A stretch of 32,080 bases of DNA from Thermodesulfobacteriales bacterium (GCA_026988575.1 JALSKZ010000081.1:1-32080), one strand, 5' to 3'; positions 16,209-24,900 are shown, numbered from the stretch's first letter. Translations and numbers: made by a program. The notes: generated from the letters alone by a model not told the origin.

Positions 16209-17152
16209 AGCGTTACCATACGTTAAACCACTTTTTGCGGGTTCATTTTGGCCAAAGGGTCCAAAAAGTCACCATAGATGCTGGTTTTACTTGCCCTGTA
16301 CGCGACGGTACAAAGGGCCACAAAGGGTGCCTTTATTGTAATGCTTATGGCTCTGGAAGTGGGGCAGCACAACTAGGGCTAGATATTCGGACACAAATGT
16401 CTCAAGGGATGGAACGTCTGGCCCGACGGTATAAGGCCAAGAAATTTTTGGCCTATTTTCAGGCCTATTCTAATACCTACGCCCCTTTAGAGGTGCTGAA
16501 AAAACGCTATGACCAAGCCCTGATAGACGAACGCGTAGTGGGTTTGTGTATTGGTACCAGGCCAGACTGTGTAGACGAAAAGGTGGTAGATCTACTGGCC
16601 TCTTATTCCCAAAAGGGCCTTATGGTCTGGCTGGAATTAGGGCTCCAAAGTATTCACGATAAGACCTTGAGGGCTATAAACCGTGGACATACTTATGCTG
16701 ATTTTGAAAGGGCCTTGTTCAAGGCCAAGGAGAAAGGGCTTTTGGTGTGTGTGCACATAATATTTGGCCTCCCTGGAGAGGGGCCCGAAGAGATGCTTGC
16801 CACCGTAGAAAGACTGGCCGAACTCCCCATAGACGGGCTCAAATTTCATGAATTATATGTAGTACAGGGTTCAGGCATGGAAAACCTCTATCGTCAAGGG
16901 CTTTATACACCCCTTAAACAGGATGAATATGTAGACTTGGTCTGTGAGGCCCTGGCCCTGTTGCCTTGGCGTGTGGTAATTCAACGCCTCACGGGAGACC
17001 CGCGTCCCTATGAATTAATAGCTCCTCAATGGGCCAGGGAAAAGAGACAAACCATAGAAAAAATAGAGGCTACCCTGTTGGCCCGTGATTTGTGGCAAGG
17101 TAAATGCAGGGGAGAACCTGATCCATTGATGCGCGAGGTCACGCCCCCTTGA
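16178..17152 (+). CDS. YhcC-type radical SAM protein (TIGR01212 family)
   Basis: 324 residues. The Fe-S cluster region is CPVRDGTKGHKGCLYCNAYG: the family's CxxxxxxxxxxxCxxC spacing, with GFTCP before it, differs from the common CxxxCxxC. Further motifs are AYFQAYSNTYAPLEVLK, IGTRPDCV, WLELGLQS, NRGHTYADFERA, FGLPGE and LKFHELYVVQGSG. This family (COG1242) is widespread and of unknown substrate. It starts within rimI, has no space for a terminator (8 bases to the convergent gene), and ends the rightward block that began with kdsA. Confidence 0.92.
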   Translation: MCSVDKLTQIKRYHTLNHFLRVHFGQRVQKVTIDAGFTCPVRDGTKGHKGCLYCNAYGSGSGAAQLGLDIRTQMSQGMERLARRYKAKKFLAYFQAYSNTYAPLEVLKKRYDQALIDERVVGLCIGTRPDCVDEKVVDLLASYSQKGLMVWLELGLQSIHDKTLRAINRGHTYADFERALFKAKEKGLLVCVHIIFGLPGEGPEEMLATVERLAELPIDGLKFHELYVVQGSGMENLYRQGLYTPLKQDEYVDLVCEALALLPWRVVIQRLTGDPRPYELIAPQWAREKRQTIEKIEATLLARDLWQGKCRGEPDPLMREVTPP

Positions 17153-17160
17153 GTTTTTTA

Positions 17161-17412
17161 TCAACCTGGTTTAAAGCTTATTAAGCGGGTGATCTTTTCT
17201 GAAGAGCTGTATAAACAATGGAGACTATGGACCTCTAAAGTGAGGAGAGAAAAGTCTCTGTTTTTGTTATTTTTTAGGACTTTTACGTCTTGTAAAAAGA
17301 TACGTTGATTGACAAATCCTAAAAAACGCCCTTTATATAGGACACCATTTTTGTCTCTAATGGTGACCCTTTTACCTATAAAATCTTTATACCAGCTCTT
17401 AGCCCTGGCCAT
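17161..17412 (-). CDS. Small protein with an Sm-like sequence pattern
   Basis: 83 residues, basic, no signal or membrane segment. Residues 12-45 (IGKRVTIRDKNGVLYKGRF then LGFVNQRIFLQDV) closely follow the Sm1 pattern of LSm proteins: a first strand with V-x-I, a turn with NG, Y-K-G-R-F, then F-x-x-x-x-I-x-L. The usual Asp and Asn that bind uridine in this region are replaced (Val and Phe). The C-terminal EKITRLISF could be the Sm2 strand, though without the RG/KG pair. Hfq also has this fold, but this is not a typical Hfq. It follows merR by 138 bases and converges on the YhcC gene with 8 bases between stops. No function can be stated; ATG 17412 is chosen since it has GGGG 6 bases upstream. 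Confidence 0.7.
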   Translation of the reverse strand: MARAKSWYKDFIGKRVTIRDKNGVLYKGRFLGFVNQRIFLQDVKVLKNNKNRDFSLLTLEVHSLHCLYSSSEKITRLISFKPG

Positions 17413-17550
17413 TGGCTACCCCATAAGAGGAACTTTCCGTTTTCTCCTTTGGCATTTAATCTAAACTTAAAGTTTACCCGAAAAGTTTAAAAATAATAAT
17501 TGATATTTCTGAAATTTATTTTTAATAATTTTTATGTTTAATCGAAGGAT

Positions 17551-17898
17551 CTACCCTTCTAGCAAATCCAAAAGATTTTGCAGTTCCTGATAGATTTCGT
17601 GGAGTAGTTTTTCGGCGTTTTTTGAGGGTAGAGAAGGGGATATATCTTTTTGTCCCAGGCGTTTTTTGGCCCCGGCTATGGTATAGCCTTCTTCGTACAA
17701 CAGGTGCTTAATGGACTGAAAGAGTTTTACTTGTTCGGGAGAATAGAAACGGCGGCCGCCTATACGACGAGGGCGAATATAGCGCTGAAATTCCCTTTCC
17801 CAAAAGCGTATTACGTGTGTCTCCAGTTCCAGGAGGCGTGCTACTTCACCGATAGAATAAAATCGCCGGTCTTTGGTCCTCCCGGCCTTTCTATTCAA
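17551..17898 (-). CDS. MerR-family transcriptional regulator
   Basis: 115 residues, winged helix domain with RFYSIGEVARLLELETHVIRFWEREF and RRIGGRRFYSPEQVKLF, then a short helical tail. The usual MerR effector-binding cysteines are absent, as in the short members that follow ihfA in many Desulfobacterota and Proteobacteria. TTG 17898 overlaps the ihfA stop (TTGA), so translation is probably coupled; AAGGAG lies 14 bases upstream, somewhat far. Target unknown. The 14-base palindrome at 17900-17913 sits immediately before it. Confidence 0.9.
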   Translation of the reverse strand: MNRKAGRTKDRRFYSIGEVARLLELETHVIRFWEREFQRYIRPRRIGGRRFYSPEQVKLFQSIKHLLYEEGYTIAGAKKRLGQKDISPSLPSKNAEKLLHEIYQELQNLLDLLEG

Positions 17899-18194
17899 GG
17901 TTGATTAATCAACTCCTTTAAAGTGGGACTGGGACGAAAGACCACTGTTTTTTGTCCCTTTATTTCAATGGGCCGACCGTCTTTGGGACTTATTCCTTTA
18001 CGCGAAGGTCGCTGGTAGGGCTCAAAATTGCCAAAGCGGACTATTTTCACCTCTTCGCCACGTTCAAGGGCCATTTTTATCTCCTCAAATAGTCGGTCCA
18101 CTACCTGGGAGAGACTCCGGGCAGAAAAGCCCGTTTGTTCGTTTAAAAAGCGCACGATTTCTTTTTTGGTGACGGTGTGTATCTTTTTTATCAT
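17895..18194 (-). CDS. ihfA: Integration host factor alpha-like protein
   Basis: 99 residues of the HU/IHF family. The N-terminal helix (VTKKEIVRFLNEQTGFSARSL), the VKIVRFGNFE stretch, and the arm region PKDGRPIEIKGQKTVVFRPSP are typical. The arm loop has PKDGRPI rather than the HU NPQTG, as in IHF. Its place directly after pheT (1-base overlap) and before merR is the classical IHF-alpha order. It bends DNA and, with sigma-54, assists activator looping. Confidence 0.95.
   Translation of the reverse strand: MIKKIHTVTKKEIVRFLNEQTGFSARSLSQVVDRLFEEIKMALERGEEVKIVRFGNFEPYQRPSRKGISPKDGRPIEIKGQKTVVFRPSPTLKELINQP
17900..17919. promoter_or_regulatory. Perfect palindrome overlapped by an IHF-consensus-like site
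   Basis: GTTGATTAATCAAC at 17900-17913 is a perfect 14-base palindrome in the last codons of ihfA, immediately before the merR start. Bases 17907-17919 (AATCAACTCCTTT) fit 12 of 13 positions of the IHF consensus WATCAANNNNTTR. It could be a MerR or IHF autoregulatory site, or chance from the LINQP codons. Confidence 0.4.
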
Positions 18195-20596
18195 CAGCGC
18201 ACCTGAGCATTAAATTTATTACATATTTCCTGGGCCAGGGCCTCTTGAATGGCGTTTACCTCCTCATCGGTTAATGTCTTTTCGGGAGATCGATAAATAA
18301 ACCGTAAGGTGATACTTTTCTTCCCCTGGGGTATGGGTTTTCCCTTGTAGACATCGATGATGTAGTAGTCTTCAAGATAAAGGGGTCTTTTTTGCTGGAT
18401 AAAATCCAGGATTTCAGCGACAAAAATGTTTTCCTCAAGGATCAAGGTAAGGTCTCTGGTGGTGGCCGGAAATTTGGGCAAGGGGCGGTATTTTTTGACC
18501 GGCGTTACATAGGGCAATAGACCCTCAAAGTCAAACTCAAAGACATAAATGGGGCCTTTTAAGTCATAATGTTCTAGCACCTCTTTACGTAATTGCCCTG
18601 CAAAACCTAGGTTTTTCCCCTGTATTTGCAACCACAAGCTCACCCCTGGCCTCAAAAAAGGCTCTTTGGAGAAGGGTTCTAGATGAAAGTCAACCACCCC
18701 TAAACGGGCTAAAAGGCTTTCGATAACCCCTTTTAAGTCAAAAAAGTCCAGTTTACGCGGTTTTTCATGACAGTTTTCCGGATGGGCTAGGCCGGTGAGG
18801 AGACCAGCCAAGTGGATACGTTCAAGGGGTAACTTTTCTCCCTTCTGTACCAAAAATACTTTGCCCAACTCAAATAGGCGTAAGTTCGGTTCCTGGCGGA
18901 AGATATTTGTTTTGGCCGTATGCAGTAGCCCGGGTAGCAACATGGTACGCATGACCGATTGCTCTTCAGAAAGGGGGTTGGCCAGAGAGACTACTTCAAA
19001 ACGGGGATCCTGGTCCTCAAGCAAGAGAAATTCTCTAAACTGGGGTGAAATAAAACTATAGTTAATGACTTCGTAAAAAGATAAGGCCGTCAATAGGTAT
19101 TTGGCTTGACGCATTAGGCGATCAAGGGCTTCTGGGGGGCGTCCGCCTATTTCACTTACCGGCATGCTGGAAGGTAGGCGATCGTAACCGTAAAGCCTGG
19201 CCAGCTCCTCGATGAGGTCTTCGGCAAGACAAAGGTCGTGTCTAAAACTGGGTGGGGTACAAATAAGGTCTTCGGTTTGTATCACGCACTTGGTCTCTAT
19301 CCTTTCCAGGAGGGAGACCATTTCTTTGGGGGACATTTTTACCTGGAGATAAAGAGAAACGCGCTCGGGGTCCAGTTTGATTTGTCGGGGTTTAAAGGGT
19401 TTGGGATAGACATCGATGTGGCCAGGGACTACTTCTCCCTGGGCTATCTCGTGAAGGAGGGCTGCGGCTATATCCAGGGCCCTGTTTACGCCTTCTGGGT
19501 CTACCCCGCGCTCAAACCGATAGGAGCTTTCGGTGGATATCCTTAATCTTTGACCTGTCAGGCGAATGCTGGAGGGGTTAAACCAGGCACTTTCTAGAAA
19601 GACGTTTTTAGTGTCGTCGTGTACAGAAGTCTCTTCACCCCCGATGATCCCCGCGATGGCCACAGGCCGCTTGGCATCGGCAATGACCATGGTTTTAGGG
19701 TCTAAAAGACGTCTTTGACCGTCTAGGGTAAGGATTTCTTCTCCTTTACGGGCCAATCTGACTACAATACGGTGCTCCTCAAGGAGATCGAAATCAAAAG
19801 CATGCAAAGGCTGACCAAGTAAAAGGAGGATATAGTTTGTGATATCAACAACATTATTAATGGGTCTTATCCCACACATCCATAACTTTTTTTGGATCGC
19901 AAAGGGGCTGGGGCGTACAGCAACGTTTTTTATCAATCGACCACAGTAACGGTAGCAAAGCTCTGGTACTTCGATATTTACCTGGGCAAGATTGTGAATC
20001 TCTTGCCCTTCAGGCAAGGTAGGGATTTCAGGTGTCCGGTAGGATTCTCCTGTTACCGCGGCTACCTCTCTGGCCATTCCCAGAATAGACAGACAGTCTC
20101 CCCGATTAGGGGTAATGGCTACTTCTAAAATAGGTTCCGAAAGGCCCAATATTTCTGTGGCCTGCCGTCCCAGGGGTGTACCTTCGGGGAGTTCTATAAT
20201 TCCTGAGTGATCAAGGCTTTGACCCAATTCATATGGAGAACATAATACCCCTTCCGAGCGCACACCACGTATGTCTTCTGCGGCGATCTTTACCCCGGTA
20301 AAGAGGACGGTTTCTGGAGGGGCAAAGACCGTCTTAAGCCCTTCGCGCACGTTCGGGGCGCCACATACGACCTGAAATTCTCGTTTTCCGTCGGTTACCT
20401 GACATATCCAAAGGTGTGAGGCCTGGGGATGGGCCCAAACAGCACCTATCCTCACGGTAAAGGCGGGAGATAGGGCTTCGTAAGCATCAAAAACACCTTC
20501 TACTTCTAGGCCGGTAAGGGTTAGTCTCTCGGCCAGTTCTTCTGGAGATAGCTTTACGTCTATCAATTCTTTTAACCATGAGTAGGGTACTAACAT
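18194..20596 (-). CDS. pheT: Phenylalanyl-tRNA synthetase beta subunit
   Basis: 800 residues, full length. In order: an N-terminal substrate-like region (MLVPYSWLKELI), the EMAP/tRNA-binding domain about 40-150 (VVCGAPNVREG), the B3/B4 editing domain (NRGDCLSILGMAREVA), B5, and a C-terminal anticodon-binding FDX-ACB domain (RPLPKFPATTRDLTLIL, IDVYKGKPIPQGKKSITLR). With PheS it forms the alpha2beta2 enzyme charging tRNA-Phe. Start overlaps the pheS stop by one base (TGATG), and its stop overlaps the ihfA start by one base. Confidence 0.98.
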   Translation of the reverse strand: MLVPYSWLKELIDVKLSPEELAERLTLTGLEVEGVFDAYEALSPAFTVRIGAVWAHPQASHLWICQVTDGKREFQVVCGAPNVREGLKTVFAPPETVLFTGVKIAAEDIRGVRSEGVLCSPYELGQSLDHSGIIELPEGTPLGRQATEILGLSEPILEVAITPNRGDCLSILGMAREVAAVTGESYRTPEIPTLPEGQEIHNLAQVNIEVPELCYRYCGRLIKNVAVRPSPFAIQKKLWMCGIRPINNVVDITNYILLLLGQPLHAFDFDLLEEHRIVVRLARKGEEILTLDGQRRLLDPKTMVIADAKRPVAIAGIIGGEETSVHDDTKNVFLESAWFNPSSIRLTGQRLRISTESSYRFERGVDPEGVNRALDIAAALLHEIAQGEVVPGHIDVYPKPFKPRQIKLDPERVSLYLQVKMSPKEMVSLLERIETKCVIQTEDLICTPPSFRHDLCLAEDLIEELARLYGYDRLPSSMPVSEIGGRPPEALDRLMRQAKYLLTALSFYEVINYSFISPQFREFLLLEDQDPRFEVVSLANPLSEEQSVMRTMLLPGLLHTAKTNIFRQEPNLRLFELGKVFLVQKGEKLPLERIHLAGLLTGLAHPENCHEKPRKLDFFDLKGVIESLLARLGVVDFHLEPFSKEPFLRPGVSLWLQIQGKNLGFAGQLRKEVLEHYDLKGPIYVFEFDFEGLLPYVTPVKKYRPLPKFPATTRDLTLILEENIFVAEILDFIQQKRPLYLEDYYIIDVYKGKPIPQGKKSITLRFIYRSPEKTLTDEEVNAIQEALAQEICNKFNAQVR

Positions 20597-21609
20597 CAGA
20601 ACTGCTCCAAGAATTTCAGATGGTTTTCGTAGAATAGACGAATATCGTCGATGCCAAACTTCAGCATGGCGATGCGTTCAACCCCAAGACCAAAGGCCAG
20701 CCCTGTCCATTCTGTTGGAGTATAGCCTACCGCACGGAAGACATTGGGGTGTACCATACCGGCACCCAATATCTCCAGCCACCCGGTGTCTCCACATACT
20801 CGACACCCTTTTCCCCCACAAATTACACAACTAATGTCCATTTCAACACTGGGCTCGGTAAAGGGGAAATAACTGGGCCGAAAGCGTACCCTTGTTTGAG
20901 AGCCAAAGGTCTCCTGGGCAAATACCGTGAGCAGCCCTTTTAGGTCGGCAAAGGATACCTTTCGGTCTACCAGAAGGCCTTCAATTTGGTGGAACATGGG
21001 CGTATGGGTAACATCGGAGTCGCACCGGTAGACCTTTCCTGGAGCAATTATACGTAAAGGAGGACGCATGGTCTCCATGGCCCTGATTTGGATGGGAGAG
21101 GTATGGGTACGCAATACTATCCCTGGGGCAATATAAAAAGTAGCTTGCATATCTCTTGCAGGGTGATCCTGCGGGATGTTTAAGGCCTCAAAATTGTAGT
21201 AGTCAAGTTCTACTTCAGGGCCTTTGGCTATGGAAAAGCCCATGCGCAAAAATATCGCACATATCTCTTCCATGATCTGGCTAATAGGATGGAGTTTGCC
21301 TAAAGGGTAGGGGCGGCCAGGGAGAGAAAGATCAATGTCTACTAATTTTTCTTCTCCTTGGCGTTTTATTTCCTTGAGGGCCTGTTTTAAAGAGGCCTCT
21401 AAGTCCTTTTTGAGCTGATTGGCCAAGCGCCCTATTACGGGTTTTAGCTCTGGGGGGAGCGTGGCAATGGATTTTAATATTTGGGTAAGCTCCCCCTTCC
21501 GCCCTAAATATCGGATACGAACCTCTTCGAGGTCCTTTTCGTCTTTGGCGTTATCTACCGCGGCAAAAGCTTCTTTGCGTAATTTTTCTAAGGTGTCCTG
21601 ATTGATCAT
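20596..21609 (-). CDS. pheS: Phenylalanyl-tRNA synthetase alpha subunit
   Basis: 337 residues from ATG 21609; a TTG at 21639 would overlap rplT and has no ribosome site. The N-terminal coiled coil (EKLRKEAFAAVDNAKDEKDLEE) and the catalytic class II core (GPEVELDYYNFEALNIPQDHPARD, VLRTHTSPIQIRAM, MFHQIEGLLVD, GLGVERIAMLKFGIDDIR) are all present. A cysteine cluster (CVICGGKGCRVCGDTG) forms a zinc-knuckle-like insert seen in bacterial PheS. Four bases separate it from rplT. Confidence 0.98.
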   Translation of the reverse strand: MINQDTLEKLRKEAFAAVDNAKDEKDLEEVRIRYLGRKGELTQILKSIATLPPELKPVIGRLANQLKKDLEASLKQALKEIKRQGEEKLVDIDLSLPGRPYPLGKLHPISQIMEEICAIFLRMGFSIAKGPEVELDYYNFEALNIPQDHPARDMQATFYIAPGIVLRTHTSPIQIRAMETMRPPLRIIAPGKVYRCDSDVTHTPMFHQIEGLLVDRKVSFADLKGLLTVFAQETFGSQTRVRFRPSYFPFTEPSVEMDISCVICGGKGCRVCGDTGWLEILGAGMVHPNVFRAVGYTPTEWTGLAFGLGVERIAMLKFGIDDIRLFYENHLKFLEQF

Positions 21610-21613
21610 GGCC

Positions 21614-21967
21614 TTAGAGGTGTTTTGACGCCAGCTCAACCAATTTCTTAAAAGATTCTGGTTCCGTAACGGCCAGATTGGCTAATATCTTGCGGTCAAG
21701 GCCGATATTTGCCTTTTTTAGCCCGCCCATAAAACGGCTGTAATTGAGGCCGTGAAGGCGAGCAGCAGCATTGATCCGCACCTGCCACAATCTACGAAAG
21801 TCTCTTTTACGCTGGCGACGATCCCGATAAGCGTAGCACAGGGCCCTTTCCACAGTCTCCCGTACTCTACGGAAGCAGTTTTTTCGTCGTCCCCAATAAC
21901 CCTTGGCCATCTTTATGAATTTTTTATGCCGACGCCTAGTCTTTGGTCCTCCTTTTGCTCTAGGCAT
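21614..21967 (-). CDS. rplT: 50S ribosomal protein L20
   Basis: 117 residues, the usual length. Long basic N-terminus ([31 protein letters not shown]), then [19 protein letters not shown] and [13 protein letters not shown]20 is an early 50S assembly protein and, in E. coli, represses its own operon by binding the rpmI leader. Strong AAGGAGG before ATG 21967. It stands between rpmI and pheS. Confidence 0.98.
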   Translation of the reverse strand: MPRAKGGPKTRRRHKKFIKMAKGYWGRRKNCFRRVRETVERALCYAYRDRRQRKRDFRRLWQVRINAAARLHGLNYSRFMGGLKKANIGLDRKILANLAVTEPESFKKLVELASKHL

Positions 21968-21987
21968 AACTTCCTCCTTCTTTGTGT

Positions 21988-22194
21988 TTAAAACTTATAA
22001 GGAATTAGGTTTCGCACTGCTCTGAGGTTTGCAGGGCTAATTTCCACTGCTTTTTTCAGGTTTCTCTTCCTTTTGCGGTTTTTCTTGCGTAAAAGGTGAC
22101 TTTTACCTGCCCGAAAGTGCATAACCTTTCCTGAGCCTGTTACACGAAAGCGTTTGGCTGCTGACCGGTTGGTCTTCATCTTCACCTTGGCCAT
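21988..22194 (-). CDS. rpmI: 50S ribosomal protein L35
   Basis: 68 residues. [24 protein letters not shown], a Lys/Arg-rich [12 protein letters not shown] stretch and [10 protein letters not shown] at the end match L35. AAGGAGTGATC precedes ATG 22194. The 92-base gap to infC is the place where L20 binds in E. coli. Confidence 0.97.
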   Translation of the reverse strand: MAKVKMKTNRSAAKRFRVTGSGKVMHFRAGKSHLLRKKNRKRKRNLKKAVEISPANLRAVRNLIPYKF

Positions 22195-22286
22195 AAAAAG
22201 ATCACTCCTTTCTATCTAGTGATAAAATCTAGCTGAATTATTTATCAGGACCTTGGATGTAACCCCAAAGTTCCGGTTCGGCAACC
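22195..22286 (-). promoter_or_regulatory. infC-rpmI spacer, candidate L20 operator
   Basis: Leftward it begins with GGTTGCCGAACC, a 4-bp stem right after the infC stop, and a second GGGGTT further on can pair with the same AACC, so two alternative folds are possible. In E. coli L20 represses rpmI and rplT by binding a pseudoknot in this spacer. Placement is the evidence; the fold is not shown. Confidence 0.35.
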
Positions 22287-22808
22287 CTATTTTTTGGGGG
22301 CCAAAATCATAATCATCTGTCGTCCTTCCATTCGGGGTTTCATTTCTACCAGGGCCAGGTCTTCTACAGCAGCCAAAATCTTATTTAGAACCTCGTGACC
22401 TAGCTCGGGTTTAGTGATCTCTCGGCCCCGAAAGAAGACCCGTATCTTAACCTTATTTTTGGCGGTTAAAAAGCGTTTAATGTGTCTAATTTTGGTCTCT
22501 AGGTCATGGGCTTCGGTCTTAGGGCGTACTTTTATCTCTTTTACTTCTATGGTGACTTGTTTCTTACGGGCTTCTTTGGCCTTTTTGGCCTGTTGATATA
22601 AGAACTGGCCGTAGTCCATTATGCGACAGACCGGAGGATCGGCCTGAGGGGCTACTTCCACCAAGTCTAGCCCTTGCTCCTGCGCCCGAGCTAAGGCCTC
22701 ATTAAGGGGCACTACACCCAGTTGTTTGCCATCGGCGTCTACCAAGCGAACCATTCTTGCCCTGATCCTTTCGTTTACCCGGAACTTTTTCTTGTCTATT
22801 TTGGCCAC
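22287..22808 (-). CDS. infC: Translation initiation factor IF-3
   Basis: 173 residues. N-domain KFRVNERIRARMVRLVDADGKQLG, VVPLNEALARAQEQGLDLVEV, PPVCRIMDYGQFLYQQAKK; C-domain EIKVRPKTEAHDLETKIRHIKRFL and EDLALVEMKPRMEGRQMIMIL. IF-3 keeps subunits apart and selects proper starts. The start codon here is GTG (22808-22806) with AGGAG 5 bases before it, not the AUU through which IF-3 controls its own translation in E. coli, so that loop may be absent. Confidence 0.98.
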   Translation of the reverse strand: MAKIDKKKFRVNERIRARMVRLVDADGKQLGVVPLNEALARAQEQGLDLVEVAPQADPPVCRIMDYGQFLYQQAKKAKEARKKQVTIEVKEIKVRPKTEAHDLETKIRHIKRFLTAKNKVKIRVFFRGREITKPELGHEVLNKILAAVEDLALVEMKPRMEGRQMIMILAPKK

Positions 22809-22818
22809 TGCTTCTCCT

Positions 22819-24720
22819 TCAATCTATATGTTTGGAAGAAATTTCTTTTTGTAGGCGGGTTAAGAATTCTTCTATGGTTATGTTAGGCAGGTTTTCACCT
22901 TTTCGACTCCGTACAGTGATCATATTTTTTTCTACCTCTTGGTCCCCAATGATGACCATATAAGGTATTTTTTGCAACTGCGCTTCCCGAATTTTATAAC
23001 CGAGTTTTTCGCCTCGAAAGTCGTTTTCGGCACGAATGCCGTTGGTGAGTAATTTTTCACTCACTTTTTGGCCGTAAGCTATATGACGGTCAGCCACCGT
23101 GAGGACGCGCACTTGTACAGGGGCCAGCCAGAGGGGAAAGGCTCCGGCATAGTGCTCAATAAGCACCCCAAAGAACCTTTCCAGAGAGCCCAAAAGGGCC
23201 CGGTGAATCATGATAGGGCGGTGGGGACGATTATCTTCTCCCACGTAGGTCATATCAAATCGTTCTGGTAAGTTGAAATCTACCTGGATGGTGGAACACT
23301 GCCAAAAACGCTCCAGTACGTCTTTTATTTTGATGTCTATCTTGGGACCGTAAAATACCCCTTCGCCTGGGTCTATTTCGTAGGGCAGTCCCTTACTTTC
23401 TAAGGCCTTCTTAAGGGCCCCTTCGGCCTTTTCCCATATCTCCTCTGAGCCTACATACTTTTCGGGCCTGGTGGACAAAAATATTTGATATTCTTTAAAA
23501 CCAAATACGCTTAAAAAATATACGGTTAGATCCAAGCACTTGTAAATTTCCTCCTCTAGTTGATCTTCACGACAAAAAATATGGGCGTCATCCTGGGTAA
23601 AACCCCTCACACGCATAAGTCCGTGTAAAACTCCACTGCGTTCATAGCGGTAAACTGTCCCTAATTCACACCACCGGATGGGCAACTCGCGATAACTTCG
23701 ACGCCGATTTTTATAAATTAAGATATGAAAGGGACAGTTCATGGGCTTTAATTGGTATTCCACTTCGTCTATATTCATGGGGGCAAACATGTTTTCGGCG
23801 TAAAAGTCTAAGTGTCCGGATATCTTCCAGAGGTGTCGGCGGGCTATATGAGGGGTAATGACCAATTCGTAACCGGCCTTTAAATGTTCCTCTTTCCAGA
23901 AATCCTCTATAATTTTGCGTACCAACGCCCCTTTGGGGTGCCAAAGTATGAGGCCTGGGCCCACATCTTCGGCTATACTGAATAGGTCTAGCTCTTGGCC
24001 CAGGCGCCGGTGATCTCGTCTTTTGGCTTCTTCAAGACGATTTAAATGGTCCTTTAGTAGGTCTTTGTTAAAATAAGCCGTTCCGTATATACGCCAGAGC
24101 ATGGGGTTTTTTTCATCACCACGCCAGTAAGCACCAGCTACCCAGAGGAGCTTAAAGGCCTTAATCCATCCGGTGTGGGGTACATGAGGACCGCGACAGA
24201 GGTCTACAAAGTCTCCCTGGCGGTATATACTCACTGTTTGGTCGGGTATTTCTTCCAGTAACTCAGTCTTGTAACTCTCCCCCAGTTGGCTAAATAATTT
24301 AAAGGCTTCTTCTTTGGGGATTTCCTCCCGAACAATGGGGATCCTTTTTTTTATAATTTGTTTCATGCGCTTTTCTAATACGGCCAGGTCCTCTGGAGTA
24401 AAAGGGCGCTCGTAATCAAAATCGTAATAAAAACCTTGCTCGGTAGCCGGACCTATGGCCAATTTGGCCGTGGGGAAGGTCTCTTTAACCGCTTGGGCTA
24501 ATACATGGGCCGCGGAATGTCTCACGAGGACCAGAGCCTCTGGGTCTTGAGGGGTCAAGGGGATAAGCTCTCCGTCTTCGGTAAGAGGGGTTTGTAGGTC
24601 TATAATTTCACCATTGAATTTGGCCCCTATGATTTGGGGATCTTTGGGCAAGACCTCACCAGCACGCGTGCCTAAGGGTAAAGAAATTTTTTGGTCTTCG
24701 ATAATCAAAGTAATTTCCAC
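22819..24720 (-). CDS. thrS: Threonyl-tRNA synthetase
   Basis: 633 residues from GTG 24720, chosen because AGAGGTG lies 5 bases before it; ATG 24750 lacks a ribosome site and would start in the tail of the terminator. N-terminal TGS domain (ITLIIEDQKISLPLGT), N2 editing domain with VRHSAAHVLAQA, class II core with MNCPFHILIYK and RVRGFTQDDAHIFC (zinc ligands), and a C-terminal anticodon domain with VLTVADRHIAYGQKV. It charges tRNA-Thr and proofreads serine. First gene in the operon thrS-infC-rpmI-rplT-pheS-pheT-ihfA-merR; 10 bases separate it from infC. Confidence 0.97.
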   Translation of the reverse strand: MEITLIIEDQKISLPLGTRAGEVLPKDPQIIGAKFNGEIIDLQTPLTEDGELIPLTPQDPEALVLVRHSAAHVLAQAVKETFPTAKLAIGPATEQGFYYDFDYERPFTPEDLAVLEKRMKQIIKKRIPIVREEIPKEEAFKLFSQLGESYKTELLEEIPDQTVSIYRQGDFVDLCRGPHVPHTGWIKAFKLLWVAGAYWRGDEKNPMLWRIYGTAYFNKDLLKDHLNRLEEAKRRDHRRLGQELDLFSIAEDVGPGLILWHPKGALVRKIIEDFWKEEHLKAGYELVITPHIARRHLWKISGHLDFYAENMFAPMNIDEVEYQLKPMNCPFHILIYKNRRRSYRELPIRWCELGTVYRYERSGVLHGLMRVRGFTQDDAHIFCREDQLEEEIYKCLDLTVYFLSVFGFKEYQIFLSTRPEKYVGSEEIWEKAEGALKKALESKGLPYEIDPGEGVFYGPKIDIKIKDVLERFWQCSTIQVDFNLPERFDMTYVGEDNRPHRPIMIHRALLGSLERFFGVLIEHYAGAFPLWLAPVQVRVLTVADRHIAYGQKVSEKLLTNGIRAENDFRGEKLGYKIREAQLQKIPYMVIIGDQEVEKNMITVRSRKGENLPNITIEEFLTRLQKEISSKHID

Positions 24721-24749
24721 TTTTTCACCTCTAAATAGGAATATGCCCA

Positions 24750-24792
24750 TAAAGAAAAGGCATCTTTAGGGCTTTGGCCCTAAGATGCCTTT
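24750..24792 (-). terminator. Intrinsic terminator between tRNA-Val and thrS
   Basis: Arms AAAGGCATCTTAGGGC and GCCCTAAAGATGCCTTT pair over 16 bp with one bulged A around a CAAA loop, followed leftward by TTCTTTAT. It ends about 30 bases before the thrS GTG. No separate thrS promoter fits in the remaining space, so thrS may be read by readthrough. Confidence 0.9.
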
Positions 24793-24802
24793 GGTATTTT
24801 CA

Positions 24803-24877
24803 TGGTAGGCGCGGGCGGGATCGAACCGCCGACCTCTTGCGCGTCAAGCAAGCGCTCTCCCACTGAGCTACGCGCCT
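24803..24877 (-). tRNA. tRNA-Val (anticodon GAC)
   Basis: 75 bases with encoded CCA. Acceptor AGGCGCG pairs with CGCGCCT, discriminator A. D-arm GCTC...GAGC, anticodon stem CTTGC/GCAAG with loop TTGACGC, variable loop AGGTC, T-arm GGCGG-TTCGATC-CCGCC. U33 and the loop place GAC at 34-36, which reads GUC and GUU valine codons. A TTGACA -35 box lies 47-52 bases upstream and a strong terminator follows. Confidence 0.96.
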
Positions 24878-24900
24878 ACACTCATAAAATGCATAAATTT

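Noticed and set aside
24803-24877. tRNA-Asp reading of the same tRNA
   Set aside because: The anticodon loop TTGACGC places GAC, not GTC, at positions 34-36, so valine.
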